A DNA stretch of 7,330 nt from contig CALHAQ010000115.1 of the NCBI GenBank assembly GCA_937931775.1, positions 1 through 7,330 on the forward strand, given 5' to 3'. The notes below the pieces were generated by a model. The model ran no database searches and had not been told where the DNA came from. It saw only the letters and a program-made list of their open reading frames with translations. Positions 1-6,590 of the stretch are shown here, piece by piece; within the stretch, counting starts at the first letter, position 1; the number at the start of each line of letters is the position of its first letter. Position numbers and translations under genes: made by a program. Origin of the DNA: an uncultured Candidatus Altimarinota bacterium (lineage in GTDB: Bacteria > Patescibacteriota > Gracilibacteria > BD1-5 > UBA6164).

Positions 1-1462
1 TTTTCAAATACTCTCAAAAGTACTTACAGCCATTATTTCTATATTTTTAATCGGAATATTAACAAAATACCTTCCTATAGAAATGTATGGGAGTTATAAT
101 AAGGTTTATAGTTACTTAGGTATTTTTGCATTTCTCGCTGATCTTTGACTATATACTATAGCCGTAAGAGAAATTTCCCGTAAGTGATCTGATCCTGAAA
201 AAATAATTGGAAATATACTTACTTTAAGAATAGGACTGGCCGTATGTATATGGGTATTAGCTTTTCTTATTGCTTTCTTGCTTCCTGGATATAATGATAC
301 GCTGACTTTGATAGCAATATTTATTGTATGATGATTTACTCTTATTAGTCTTATTAATTCATCTCTTCTTGCTTTGATGCAGTCGCAAATGAAGATAGAG
401 TTTTCACTTATTTCAGTAGTTTCAGGAAAATTGATAAATATAGCTCTAATAGCTATATTTTTAATGTATATATTTACAGACGTGTCACAAATATCACTGG
501 CATATACTTCAGTATTTATAGCATGATTTATTGGAATATTACTCAATACATATATGAACTATATATATGCAAAAAAAATTATACCTATAAGACTCCTATG
601 TGATACGCAGTATATAAAACATATTTTTAAGGTATCACTTCCATACGGTATAGCACTATTCCTTTCTGTCGTATACTTTAAAATAGATATTATATTACTC
701 TCACTTTTAGAAAACCCAGAAAAAGCTGATATTTCTATAGCACTTTATGGTCTCCCAATGAAAATAATAGAAGTACTTATGGTACTGTGAGGCTTTTATT
801 TAAATTCTTTACTCCCGAGTTTGAGCAAAAGTTTTAGTGAAAACAAACATGAGAAAATCTCTGACATGCTTGGAATCTCTCTCAAAGTCCTTATAAGTTT
901 CGCACTTCTTATATTTACTCTTTGAAATTTATTTGCGGTAGAAGTAATATCAATTATAGCTACTCAACAGTATGTTGATCCTGCCTGACATATGTATAAT
1001 TCTGTTCAAGCCTTGTCACTTTGTTTGTGAGTATTAGTATTTCATTTTATTTCTTTGGCTTTTATTTATATCTTTATTGCAAGCGAAAGGCAGTGAATAT
1101 TATTATGGATTAATGCGGGAGTGACAGTTGTGAATATTGTCGGGAATATTCTCTTGATTCCTCATTATTCGTTTTTGTGAGCTGCGATAGTTACTCTTGT
1201 TTCACAAATACTCCTTATGATTATTTGTTCGAGTATTATCGTAAGGGAAATAAAAATATCTCTGATATATATAAGAGGGATTTGTATGAGTTTTATTATT
1301 GCGGGGATTCTCTTTTATTTATCCTCAATAGTAAAGGACACATTGGTACTTTGAAATATCTGGAGCATAGTAATTATCAGTCCTATATTTGTAATTTCTT
1401 ATATACTACTTGAATATGTAGTTTCAAAAAATATCATAGAAAAAATTAGTCTATCTCGATAA
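1..1462 (+). CDS. Polysaccharide (O-antigen/Wzx-like) flippase, 5' partial
   Basis: This is an integral membrane protein of the MATE-like polysaccharide flippase superfamily, expected to flip lipid-linked glycans across the inner membrane. The frame starts at base 2 and 486 residues are visible; the start codon lies upstream, and family lengths suggest only about 10-20 residues are missing. Nearly the whole protein is hydrophobic helices (about 12-14). Near the N-terminus it has the family pattern LPIEMYGSYN followed by ADLGLYTIAVREIS, in which the glycine of DLGLY is a TGA codon. Twelve in-frame TGA codons are present, including a TGATGA pair in IVGGF, against 28 glycines in all. The gene stops at TAA 1460-1462, which lies inside the end of the convergent pilin-like gene (17-bp overlap). 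No glycosyltransferase genes are visible here, so the substrate is unknown; other genes of a glycan locus may lie upstream. The superfamily is clear, the exact substrate class is not. Confidence 0.88.
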
Positions 1463-1985
1463 CTCAAGTGAGAGTATTGATAGTAATGTTTCTTCATATT
1501 GGTGCAAGTCAGTATGAAAAAAATAACTTTTTATATTGAGCGTCACTACATCATGAAATAGATCACTGTGATCATGTAAAAGTAATAGTAAATGGACCAC
1601 TGTTACTTCCAATACTATTATCGAGTCTTTGACAACGAAGGTCATATATAGAAAAACCATCACTTGCAGACCAAGCATTATAATCTACAAGAGTCCCGCT
1701 CATATATCTACTGGTTAAACTTCAACTAGAAGAAGTATTCTCCACTTCGATACTCCAGGAATTTGGAGATATATTGCTTGCGTCAATAGATCGTCATACA
1801 AGAGCATTATTTCTTGTCTCCTCTATAATGTTCACAATACCTGTAACTCCTATATCTATCTTTTGTTTTTGGGAAAGCCTAGAAAAATCTATATTCGTGA
1901 CTCATAGTAATAATATAGATATTATTGCTATAGCTACAAGAACTTCAATAAGAGTGAAAGCTGGAACGAATGTTTTTTTTCGCAT
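1446..1985 (-). CDS. Type IV pilin / type II secretion pseudopilin-like protein
   Basis: A 179-residue prepilin-like protein. After a short basic leader (MRKKTFVPA) comes the class III signal FTLIEVLVAIAIISILLL, with the invariant Glu at mature position 5. The residue before the predicted cleavage site is Ala instead of the usual Gly. The hydrophobic helix would anchor the subunit in the inner membrane before assembly, after cleavage by a PilD-type peptidase that is not in this window. The remaining 150 or so residues are a polar, Ser/Asn/Gly-rich globular part with two cysteines, as in GspH/FimT-like minor pilins. Nine of 15 glycines are TGA, so the standard code would leave only fragments. 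The ATG at 1983-1985 is chosen because it gives the proper leader; no Shine-Dalgarno sequence precedes it. The gene is divergent from the surface-protein gene at 2082 and overlaps the flippase tail. Whether it is a pilus or a secretion pseudopilin cannot be told. Confidence 0.85.
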
Positions 1986-1992
1986 AAAAGTA

Positions 1993-2020
1993 TTGTCAAA
2001 AAACAAAAAAAATCTAATAT
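1993..2020 (+). promoter_or_regulatory. Candidate promoter for the FnIII surface-protein gene
   Basis: TTGTCA (1993-1998) and TAATAT (2015-2020) are 16 bp apart, giving a predicted start near 2027 and a leader of about 55 nt. The leader holds a small imperfect inverted repeat (ACTCT-aatta-AGAGT, near 2032-2046). The predicted start lies in the -10 of the opposing pilin promoter, so use of one could hinder the other. Tentative, based on hexamer match only. Confidence 0.3.
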
Positions 2021-2026
2021 GGAAGC

Positions 2027-2054
2027 ATATTACTCTAATTAAGAGTGAATACAA
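2027..2054 (-). promoter_or_regulatory. Candidate promoter for the pilin-like gene
   Basis: On the minus strand TTGTAT (2049-2054) and TAATAT (2027-2032) are 16 bp apart. This would start RNA near 2020 and leave a leader of about 35 nt before the pilin ATG at 1985. Such AT-rich sequence yields chance matches, so this is tentative. It abuts a candidate rightward promoter. Confidence 0.3.
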
Positions 2055-2081
2055 GCTTGATTACTTTCTAAAGACTTACGT

Positions 2082-3071
2082 ATGAAATCACTGATGAAGT
2101 TCTGAATATTCTTATGTATATTCTCTATGTTTAGCATAAGTTATGCTGCTGCTATGAGCCCAGAAAATGTAGAAGTAGTATCTGCGAGTGATACAAGTAT
2201 ATCTTTAGACTGGGATGATGTTAATGATTCTCAATGATATTTCATGTATTATGGAACTCAAACATGATCATGAGAAAGCTATGAAGTAGAATGAGTAGAT
2301 ATAATAGAAGAAAGTGAATTCATATTAGAAGATTTACTTCCAGACACTCGTTATTATATTGCAGTAACTTCTCTTGATGAATTTGGTGCTGAGTCAGATT
2401 ATTCGTCTGAAATAGAATACGTAACTCTCACTCTTGGAAGTGAGGAACAAGCAACGAGTTTTAGGATCACAGAAGTACAAGTGAGGGATGATACAAGTAT
2501 TGAACTTATTTTCTCCACGGATTTGGATACGAATAGCTCAAGTGCTCGAGAATTTCTTATAAGAGATGAAGATTCAGGACAAGAAATAGGGGTAGATATA
2601 TCTGATATTCTTGAAGGAAATCCGAGGAATGTAATTGCTGTACTATCATCAAATCTGACGGCAGATACTTTGTATCAAGTGACAGTACTCGATATTAGAG
2701 ATGCTTCTGGAAATACTATAGAAGCAGGAATAGATGCTTTTATTAATTTCACTACTCCTCTTGTATTTACGAATGACCTCCCAGCTGCAGGAACTGATAC
2801 TCCTACCACTCAACCAGAAGTACCTACTGATACAGAGGCATCTACTGAGACAGAAACTACATCTGCTACAAATAATGAAACTGTATCAGAACCTAAAGGA
2901 AATGGGGGATGAGTTACTCTTTCTTCAGCTGACTTAGGAGAAACAGTTAGTACTGTAGTAGATCAAAATGAAAAACTCCCAGTAGCAGGACCTGAGCATT
3001 GGCTCCTTGCATTTATTGCTCTTCTAATGGCATGAGGAATATATTATATTACTCTTAGAAAACATTCCTAA
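2082..3071 (+). CDS. Secreted FnIII / Ig-like surface protein with LPVAG sortase-type tail
   Basis: A 329-residue predicted cell-surface protein. Residues 1-24 form a signal peptide (MKSLMKFG, a hydrophobic run, then YAAA). Residues ~26-115 read as a fibronectin type III domain (SISLDWDDV near the start, LLPDTRYYIAVTSLDEFG later). Residues ~120-230 resemble a bacterial Ig-like SbsA (Big_5-type) domain (VQVRDDTSIELIFSTDLD, then LTADTLYQVTVLDIRDASG). A Thr/Glu/Pro-rich linker (~235-275) leads to LPVAG at 299-303, a hydrophobic span and the basic end RKHS, the architecture of a sortase cell-wall signal with Ala instead of Thr. Seven TGA codons encode Gly, two of them flanking TCA in the FnIII domain. 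The ATG at 2082 gives a proper signal peptide; another in-frame ATG at 2094 is possible. A strong terminator follows. The ligand is unknown; adhesion or an S-layer-like role is inference. Confidence 0.85.
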
Positions 3072-3106
3072 ATTCGTCAACACCAAAAAATTACCACTTC
3101 CCACAT

Positions 3107-3146
3107 AAATCCTTATAAATACTCTATATATTTATAAGGATTTTTT
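3107..3146 (+). terminator. Intrinsic terminator after the FnIII surface-protein gene
   Basis: A perfect 15-bp stem (3107-3121 with 3129-3143) closes a 7-nt loop and runs into a T tract (3141-3146), 35 bp after the stop codon at 3071. The stem is AT-rich but long. Confidence 0.85.
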
Positions 3147-3302
3147 CATGCATACGAGCATAAAACAAGCTCTAGGATTTACCCTGTGTAAGTCTTTATA
3201 GGCTGAATGATTTTTGTATATCAAGCTTCTAGTTGAAATATAGCGTCAGGATTAAGTTATAGTTATGGAATTTTTATACATTATATATTCTAAAATAATA
3301 AT

Positions 3303-3331
3303 AAAAAACAGCTTACATAGCTGTTTTTTTT
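3303..3331 (-). terminator. Bidirectional intrinsic terminator at the end of the LemA-family gene
   Basis: A perfect 11-bp stem (3303-3313 with 3319-3329) has a 5-nt loop, with A/T tracts on both sides, so it can act in both directions. Its main client is the leftward LemA-family gene, whose last codons form one arm of the stem and whose TAA stop lies across the loop (3313-3315). It could also back up the terminator at 3107-3146. Confidence 0.85.
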
Positions 3332-3825
3332 GAAAATGGAAGTAAGAGTCATATCACAGAGTAATTTTTATATGTAATAATTTTATTATATATATCTATT
3401 ATTTTTCTATATTTCTTCATCATGCGAGCAATATCAGAAGATTCTTGGATTATTACATCCCTGATATAGAGAAATTTCTTTTCTTTGAGAAGTTTAGGAT
3501 TTTTATTGCAAACTTGAAATATGAAATTTATTTCATGATGAATATGAGACTCTACATCGAGAAAACCTTCCATACTATTACTTACAAGCATAAGTGAAAA
3601 TTCTTTTTTTCTCAAATTCATGACTTCAGCAAATATTTCAGAATGTTTGATTACAAGATCCTTAGTAACTTCATAGAGTGCAGGAAAGAGATCACTGCGA
3701 GAAGCAAAAGTATGTAAAAGTTTTTTTTCAAAGCTTTGTATCCTCATATTGAGTATATATAGACAAATCCCTCCTGATGAAAGTAGGATTATGATAATCA
3801 GAAAAATGATGCTATATATATTCAT
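3313..3825 (-). CDS. LemA-family membrane-anchored protein
   Basis: A 170-residue protein with an N-terminal membrane helix (residues ~4-25) followed by a helical domain like the LemA family. SRSDLFPALYEVTKDLVIKH matches the family pattern R-ADLIPNLV--VKGY. The C-terminal part, with YRKIIDIYNKIITYKN then VIGLLLPFSKK, matches the family's YN-AV--YN end followed by the aliphatic-Gly-Phe tail. The Gly of VIGLL is TGA (3349-3351); under the standard code the protein would lose its last 12 residues. The role of LemA proteins is poorly defined; they are membrane-anchored helical-bundle proteins, sometimes next to peptidase or TPM-domain genes, none of which is seen here. The ATG at 3823-3825 lies just after a good promoter. 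The gene is divergent from secE. The match is by motif order and is divergent in sequence, so the call is moderate. Confidence 0.65.
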
Positions 3826-3831
3826 ATGTTT

Positions 3832-3860
3832 ATTGTATCACAAAGCCAGCATAGGGTCAA
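3832..3860 (-). promoter_or_regulatory. Promoter of the LemA-family gene, predicted leaderless
   Basis: On the minus strand TTGACC (3855-3860) and TACAAT (3832-3837) are exactly 17 bp apart, each one base from consensus. The -10 ends 6 nt before the ATG (3825), so RNA would be expected to start at or within a base or two of the start codon. Confidence 0.6.
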
Positions 3861-3868
3861 AAAACTCT

Positions 3869-3895
3869 TTGACTTTTATAATATATCGATATACT
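3869..3895 (+). promoter_or_regulatory. Candidate promoter of the secE-nusG operon
   Basis: TTGACT (3869-3874) and TATACT (3890-3895) are 15 bp apart, a short spacing. A perfect TATAAT also occurs at 3877-3882 but lacks a good -35, and TTGACA at 3901-3906 lacks a good -10. The operon promoter most likely lies in 3860-3950, but which hexamers are used cannot be settled by eye. Confidence 0.35.
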
Positions 3896-3909
3896 TGTCT
3901 TTGACAGGG

Positions 3910-3936
3910 GTTACAAGATTATTGTAACGCTTTTTT
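3910..3936 (+). promoter_or_regulatory. Hairpin plus T-tract in the secE leader (possible attenuator or operator)
   Basis: GTTACAA (3910-3916) and TTGTAAC (3922-3928) form a perfect 7-bp inverted repeat with a 5-nt centre, followed by gcTTTTTT and a second T run up to about 3943. It looks like a weak intrinsic terminator placed before secE with no rightward gene upstream. Alternatively the dyad is a regulator-binding site. The stem is short and AT-rich, so its strength is doubtful. Confidence 0.4.
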
Positions 3937-3954
3937 ATTTTTTAGATTTTTACC

Positions 3955-4290
3955 ATGATCCAGTTTATAAAGGAGGCTCTCAGAGAGTTTAAACATGTTG
4001 TTTGGCCTACAAGAAAAGAAACTCAAAAGTTTTTTGGTCTTGTACTTGCGATACTAGTTTTCTTTGGAGTATACTTATTCATAGCAAGTAATATTTTTTC
4101 TGAAATTATTTTTGGACTTAAAAATATTCTTGGTAGTGGAGACCGCTCTAGTAGTATTTCTAGAAGTGTTTCCCAAGATGAGATAGATGCGCTTTTCTCT
4201 AATGAAGTAAATGTTGAAGTATCTGATGTACAGGCAAGTTCTGAACAAGCAGTTGTAGAGGCAACAGCAACATGAGAAGTATCTGAGTAA
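3955..4290 (+). CDS. secE: Preprotein translocase subunit SecE with C-terminal extension
   Basis: SecE clamps the SecY channel of the Sec translocon in the inner membrane. The amphipathic segment and signature FKHVVWPTRKET (residues 12-23) match the SecE pattern, followed by one membrane helix (about 26-49), the single-helix form typical of most bacteria. At 111 residues it is much longer than the usual 60-70, because about 50 polar, acidic residues (61-111) follow the helix. In single-helix SecE this end faces outside. The extension holds SQDEIDALF (73-81), which resembles the N-terminal motif of flagellar FliM/FliN. One TGA (4273-4275, Gly107) precedes the true stop TAA at 4288-4290. nusG starts 23 bp later, the common secE-nusG order. 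The ATG at 3955 is the natural SecE start; no Shine-Dalgarno sequence is present. Confidence 0.93.
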
Positions 4291-4313
4291 TATTATATAA
4301 AACAAAAAACACT

Positions 4314-4850
4314 ATGTTAGACAATAAAGCACAATGGTATGTAATCCAAGTAATTTCGGGAACAGAAGAAAATGTAAAACAATCCCTCTTTCAGAGAAGA
4401 GAGAGCTTTGCACTTGAGGATCATATCATAGACGTATTTGTACCTACTCATGATGTTGTATCAGTGAGGGCTGGTGGAACAAAGGTAAAGAAGAAGAAAA
4501 ACATCCTTCCAGGATATATACTTGTAGAAATGGTGGTAACAAATGAGAGTTGGTATATTGTTCGTAATACTCCAAATGTTACAGGGTTTCTCGGAGCTGG
4601 TAATATACCAGTACCAGTTTCAGGAGAAGAACTTGCTCAACTCAGAGGGAAAGTAGAGAGTAAAGATGAAACATTTACTACTAAATTTCAAACAGGTGAT
4701 ATGGCAATGATCACAAAAGGAGCTTTTGAGTGAAATGAATGAATTATTACTGATGTAAATGAATCAAAAGGACTTGTAAAAGTGAATATCAATTTACTTG
4801 GTCGTGATACACCAATAGAACTAGATTTTTCACAAATCGTTGTAAAATAA
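4314..4850 (+). CDS. nusG: Transcription termination/antitermination factor NusG
   Basis: NusG binds RNA polymerase at the clamp to affect pausing and links it to Rho or the ribosome. The 178-residue protein has the NGN domain (about 8-115) starting with WYVIQVISGTEENVK and containing ILPGYILVEM and the WYIVRNTPNVTGFLG segment. A KOW domain (about 125-178) contains GAFEGNEGIITDV and ends in LLGRDTPIELDFSQIV. Both glycines of FEGNEG (residues 140 and 143) are TGA codons, at near-invariant positions; under the standard code the KOW domain would be lost. The gene ends in TAA (4848-4850). Length and both domains are normal for the family. It lies in the secE cluster; the rplK-rplA genes that commonly follow nusG are absent downstream. 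Confidence 0.96.
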
Positions 4851-4862
4851 TTATAGAATTCT

Positions 4863-5576
4863 ATGAGATATATTATATCACTTTTACTCTTTCTTATACT
4901 TCTTCTTTGAGCTAATATATTTGCATATATAGTGAGTGAAGACTATAGGTTCTTTGTAAAAAAGATAAAATATAAACAAGAAATTGTATATGAAAATAAT
5001 GGGAATATAGATGATTCTGAGAGAATTATAATAGTGGAAGAAAACAACAATACAATAACTGATTTTTCTCCTGATAGTATTGCTACTACTTCTACAGAAG
5101 GTTTTACCTTTTTAGATGTACTCTCAGGTGAATCTCTTGAAAAGAAAGAAGACAAAGCCCTGAGAGACTTAACTCGTGATGAAATTTCTTTTATTGCTGA
5201 GTTTGAAAAAAAATTTGTACTAGAAAAACGACAATCGTTCTCGAGCCTCTTTGATATAACAACAGAGTATCCAGATGACTATCATGAGTATGCAAATAAA
5301 CATATAAGTATATATGTATTTCCTACAAAGAATTATGATGAAATATATAATATATTTGATGTTCTACGATATGAAGTCCCATATACGCTTAATGAGACAA
5401 ATAATTTTTGAGATAAATCTTTCTATATTAATCTTGATGAAGTATATCGTGATGGCATAGTTCGTATTGTTCTCGAGAGCCAAAATACTGTTTTTTGATT
5501 GAAAATAAAAAAAGATAACTATAATACAGTTAAGAAAATTCTCGAAGAGCTAGGATCTTCTGGAAACACAAGCTAA
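4863..5576 (+). CDS. Unrecognised exported or membrane-anchored protein in the nusG-greA cluster
   Basis: I do not recognise this 237-residue protein. The N-terminus (MRYIISLLLFLILLLGANIFAYI, residues 1-23) is a signal peptide or membrane anchor whose Gly16 is TGA. The rest is soluble, acidic and rich in Glu, Asp, Asn and Tyr: a Ser/Thr/Asn-rich stretch (~55-90), a Glu/Lys-rich helix (~90-125), then mixed segments with several aromatic beta-like runs (KHISIYVFPTKNYDEIYNIF and SFYINLDEVYRDGIVRIVLE). Two more TGA codons give Gly in NNFGDK and TVFGLK. No cysteine pairs, active-site pattern or repeats were seen. The ATG at 4863 is chosen because it supplies the signal segment; it lies 12 bp after nusG, which suggests co-transcription. 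greA follows after 45 bp. A lineage-specific envelope protein is the best guess. Confidence 0.75.
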
Positions 5577-5621
5577 ATTTTAGCAATAAATTTTAATTTT
5601 ACCTATAAATAAATATAAACT

Positions 5622-6110
5622 ATGTCAGATCAAATAATTTACCTAACGCAGGAAGGACTTGAAAAACTCCAAGAAGAATACCGTTATCTGAAAGATGATA
5701 AACGTATCGAAATAGCAGAAAAACTGAAAGAAGCAATTAGTTTTGGGGATCTGAGTGAAAATTCTGAATATGAAGATGCAAGAGCAGAACAAGCTCAGGT
5801 AGAACTGAGAATTACAGAAGTAGAGGATCAACTTAAAAGGGTAGAACTCATAAAAGAAGACAAGAAAACAACTGGAGCAAAAAAAGTAAATATGGGGATG
5901 ACTATTACTGTATGTGAAACAGGATCAAAAGAAAAAGAACAATATAAGATAGTAGGTACAACAGAAGCAGATATACTTGCCGAAATACCAACAGTTTCAA
6001 ATGAATCTCTTGTAGGGAAAGCAGTTCTTGGAAAGAAGAAATGAGATATGTTTAAACTCAAAAATGGAGCAGGAGAATCGATAGAATATAAAATCCTTGA
6101 AGTAGCATAA
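5622..6110 (+). CDS. greA: Transcript cleavage factor GreA
   Basis: GreA enters the secondary channel of backtracked RNA polymerase and stimulates cleavage of the RNA 3' end. The 162-residue protein (family about 158) has the N-terminal coiled coil (residues ~10-75), with the acidic tip in GDLSENSEYEDAR; Asp43 and Glu46 correspond to the catalytic-site residues Asp41/Glu44 of E. coli GreA. The C-terminal FKBP-like domain contains EADILAEIPTVSNESLVGKA and GKKKGD. The Gly141 of that last motif is a TGA (6042-6044), so the standard code would cut off the last 22 residues. It ends in TAA (6108-6110). It is preceded by an AT-only type leader without Shine-Dalgarno sequence and followed 22 bp later by the divergent-PAP2 gene. 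It shares a cluster with nusG, giving two RNA polymerase elongation factors in one unit. Confidence 0.96.
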
Positions 6111-6132
6111 TATCTTTTAATATTACATACAA

Positions 6133-6546
6133 ATGTATAACACTTTTTATGAAACACTTATATTAGTGCCAGCTGTTACATTTGTATTTTCAGTAGTAAT
6201 TAAAGGGTTACTGATAAAAGTAGCTTCAGGTAAATGGAATTTAGAGAGGTCTCTTGGGAGTTGATGAATGCCTTCAGTGCACTCATCAGTAGTAGTCTCT
6301 CTTGCAACTGCTTTTGCTCTCAAGTATGGTATTCACCATGATTTATTTGCTATTGTTATGTGATTTACTGGTATTATTATTTATGATGCTATAAACGTAC
6401 GTTACGAAGCTGGTCTTCATGCAAAACTTATCAATGAACGTCTTGGAGAAAAAAGACTCAAAGAGTCTCTCTGACATCTTCCATCAGAAGCTTTTGCTGG
6501 AAGTCTATTAGGGATAATAGTTGCAGTGATTCTCTTCTATATTTAG
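6133..6546 (+). CDS. Divergent PAP2 family (DUF212/YuiD-like) membrane protein
   Basis: A 137-residue membrane protein of the divergent PAP2 family (Pfam PF02681), related to acid phosphatase/haloperoxidase-type enzymes; its substrate is not established. Family motifs appear in order: GGMPSVHSS (residues 44-52, usual form GGMPSSHSA), YDAINVRYEAGLHAKLIN (84-101), and SLGHLPSEAFAGSLLG (112-127). About four hydrophobic helices surround them. Four of 13 glycines are TGA, including the consecutive pair Gly44-Gly45 of the GGMPS motif and the Gly of LGH, which strongly supports the recoding. It is the only gene here ending in TAG (6544-6546). It follows greA by 22 bp and ends 12 bp before a strong terminator, so it is the last gene of the secE cluster. 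Length is slightly below the family's usual 140-160. Confidence 0.92.
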
Positions 6547-6558
6547 AGAATAATAAGT

Positions 6559-6590
6559 AAAAAAGACTTCCATGAGTGGAAGTCTTTTTT
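6559..6590. terminator. Bidirectional intrinsic terminator between convergent genes
   Basis: A perfect 14-bp stem (6559-6572 with 6577-6590) with a TGAG tetraloop has A tracts on the left and T tracts on the right, so it works for both strands. It closes the rightward secE-to-PAP2 cluster and the leftward htrA-PLA2 pair; the TAA stop of the latter (6589-6591) overlaps the outer end of the stem. Confidence 0.92.

Noticed and set aside
112..546. Minus-strand open frame of 144 codons inside the flippase region
   Set aside because: It is antisense to a flippase whose motifs are clear once UGA is read as Gly; the antisense product has no recognisable motif.
1..1462. Flippase as a decayed pseudogene with many stop codons
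   Set aside because: All interruptions are TGA, none TAA or TAG, the frame never shifts, and TGA falls at family glycines; the same holds in every neighbouring gene.
1774..2085. Plus-strand open frame of 103 codons
   Set aside because: It is antisense to the pilin-like gene, which has a prepilin signal sequence; the frame has no support of its own.
3107..3331. The two hairpins as CRISPR-like or repeat elements
   Set aside because: The stems differ in sequence and each has a T tract beside a gene end; they are ordinary terminators.
3901..3929. TTGACA at 3901 as the -35 of the secE promoter
   Set aside because: At 16-18 bp downstream the hexamers (TGTAAC, GTAACG, TAACGC) are poor -10 matches and overlap the dyad.
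3965..3975. Strong Shine-Dalgarno-like AAAGGAGG
   Set aside because: It lies inside the secE coding sequence (codons for Lys-Glu of the N-terminal helix), and no start codon sits at a suitable distance.
4075..4305. Minus-strand open frame over secE
   Set aside because: It is a shadow of secE, rich in Cys, Phe and Tyr as expected from antisense reading of AT-rich coding DNA.
5828..6157. Minus-strand open frame over the greA 3' end
   Set aside because: It is antisense to the conserved C-terminal domain of GreA.
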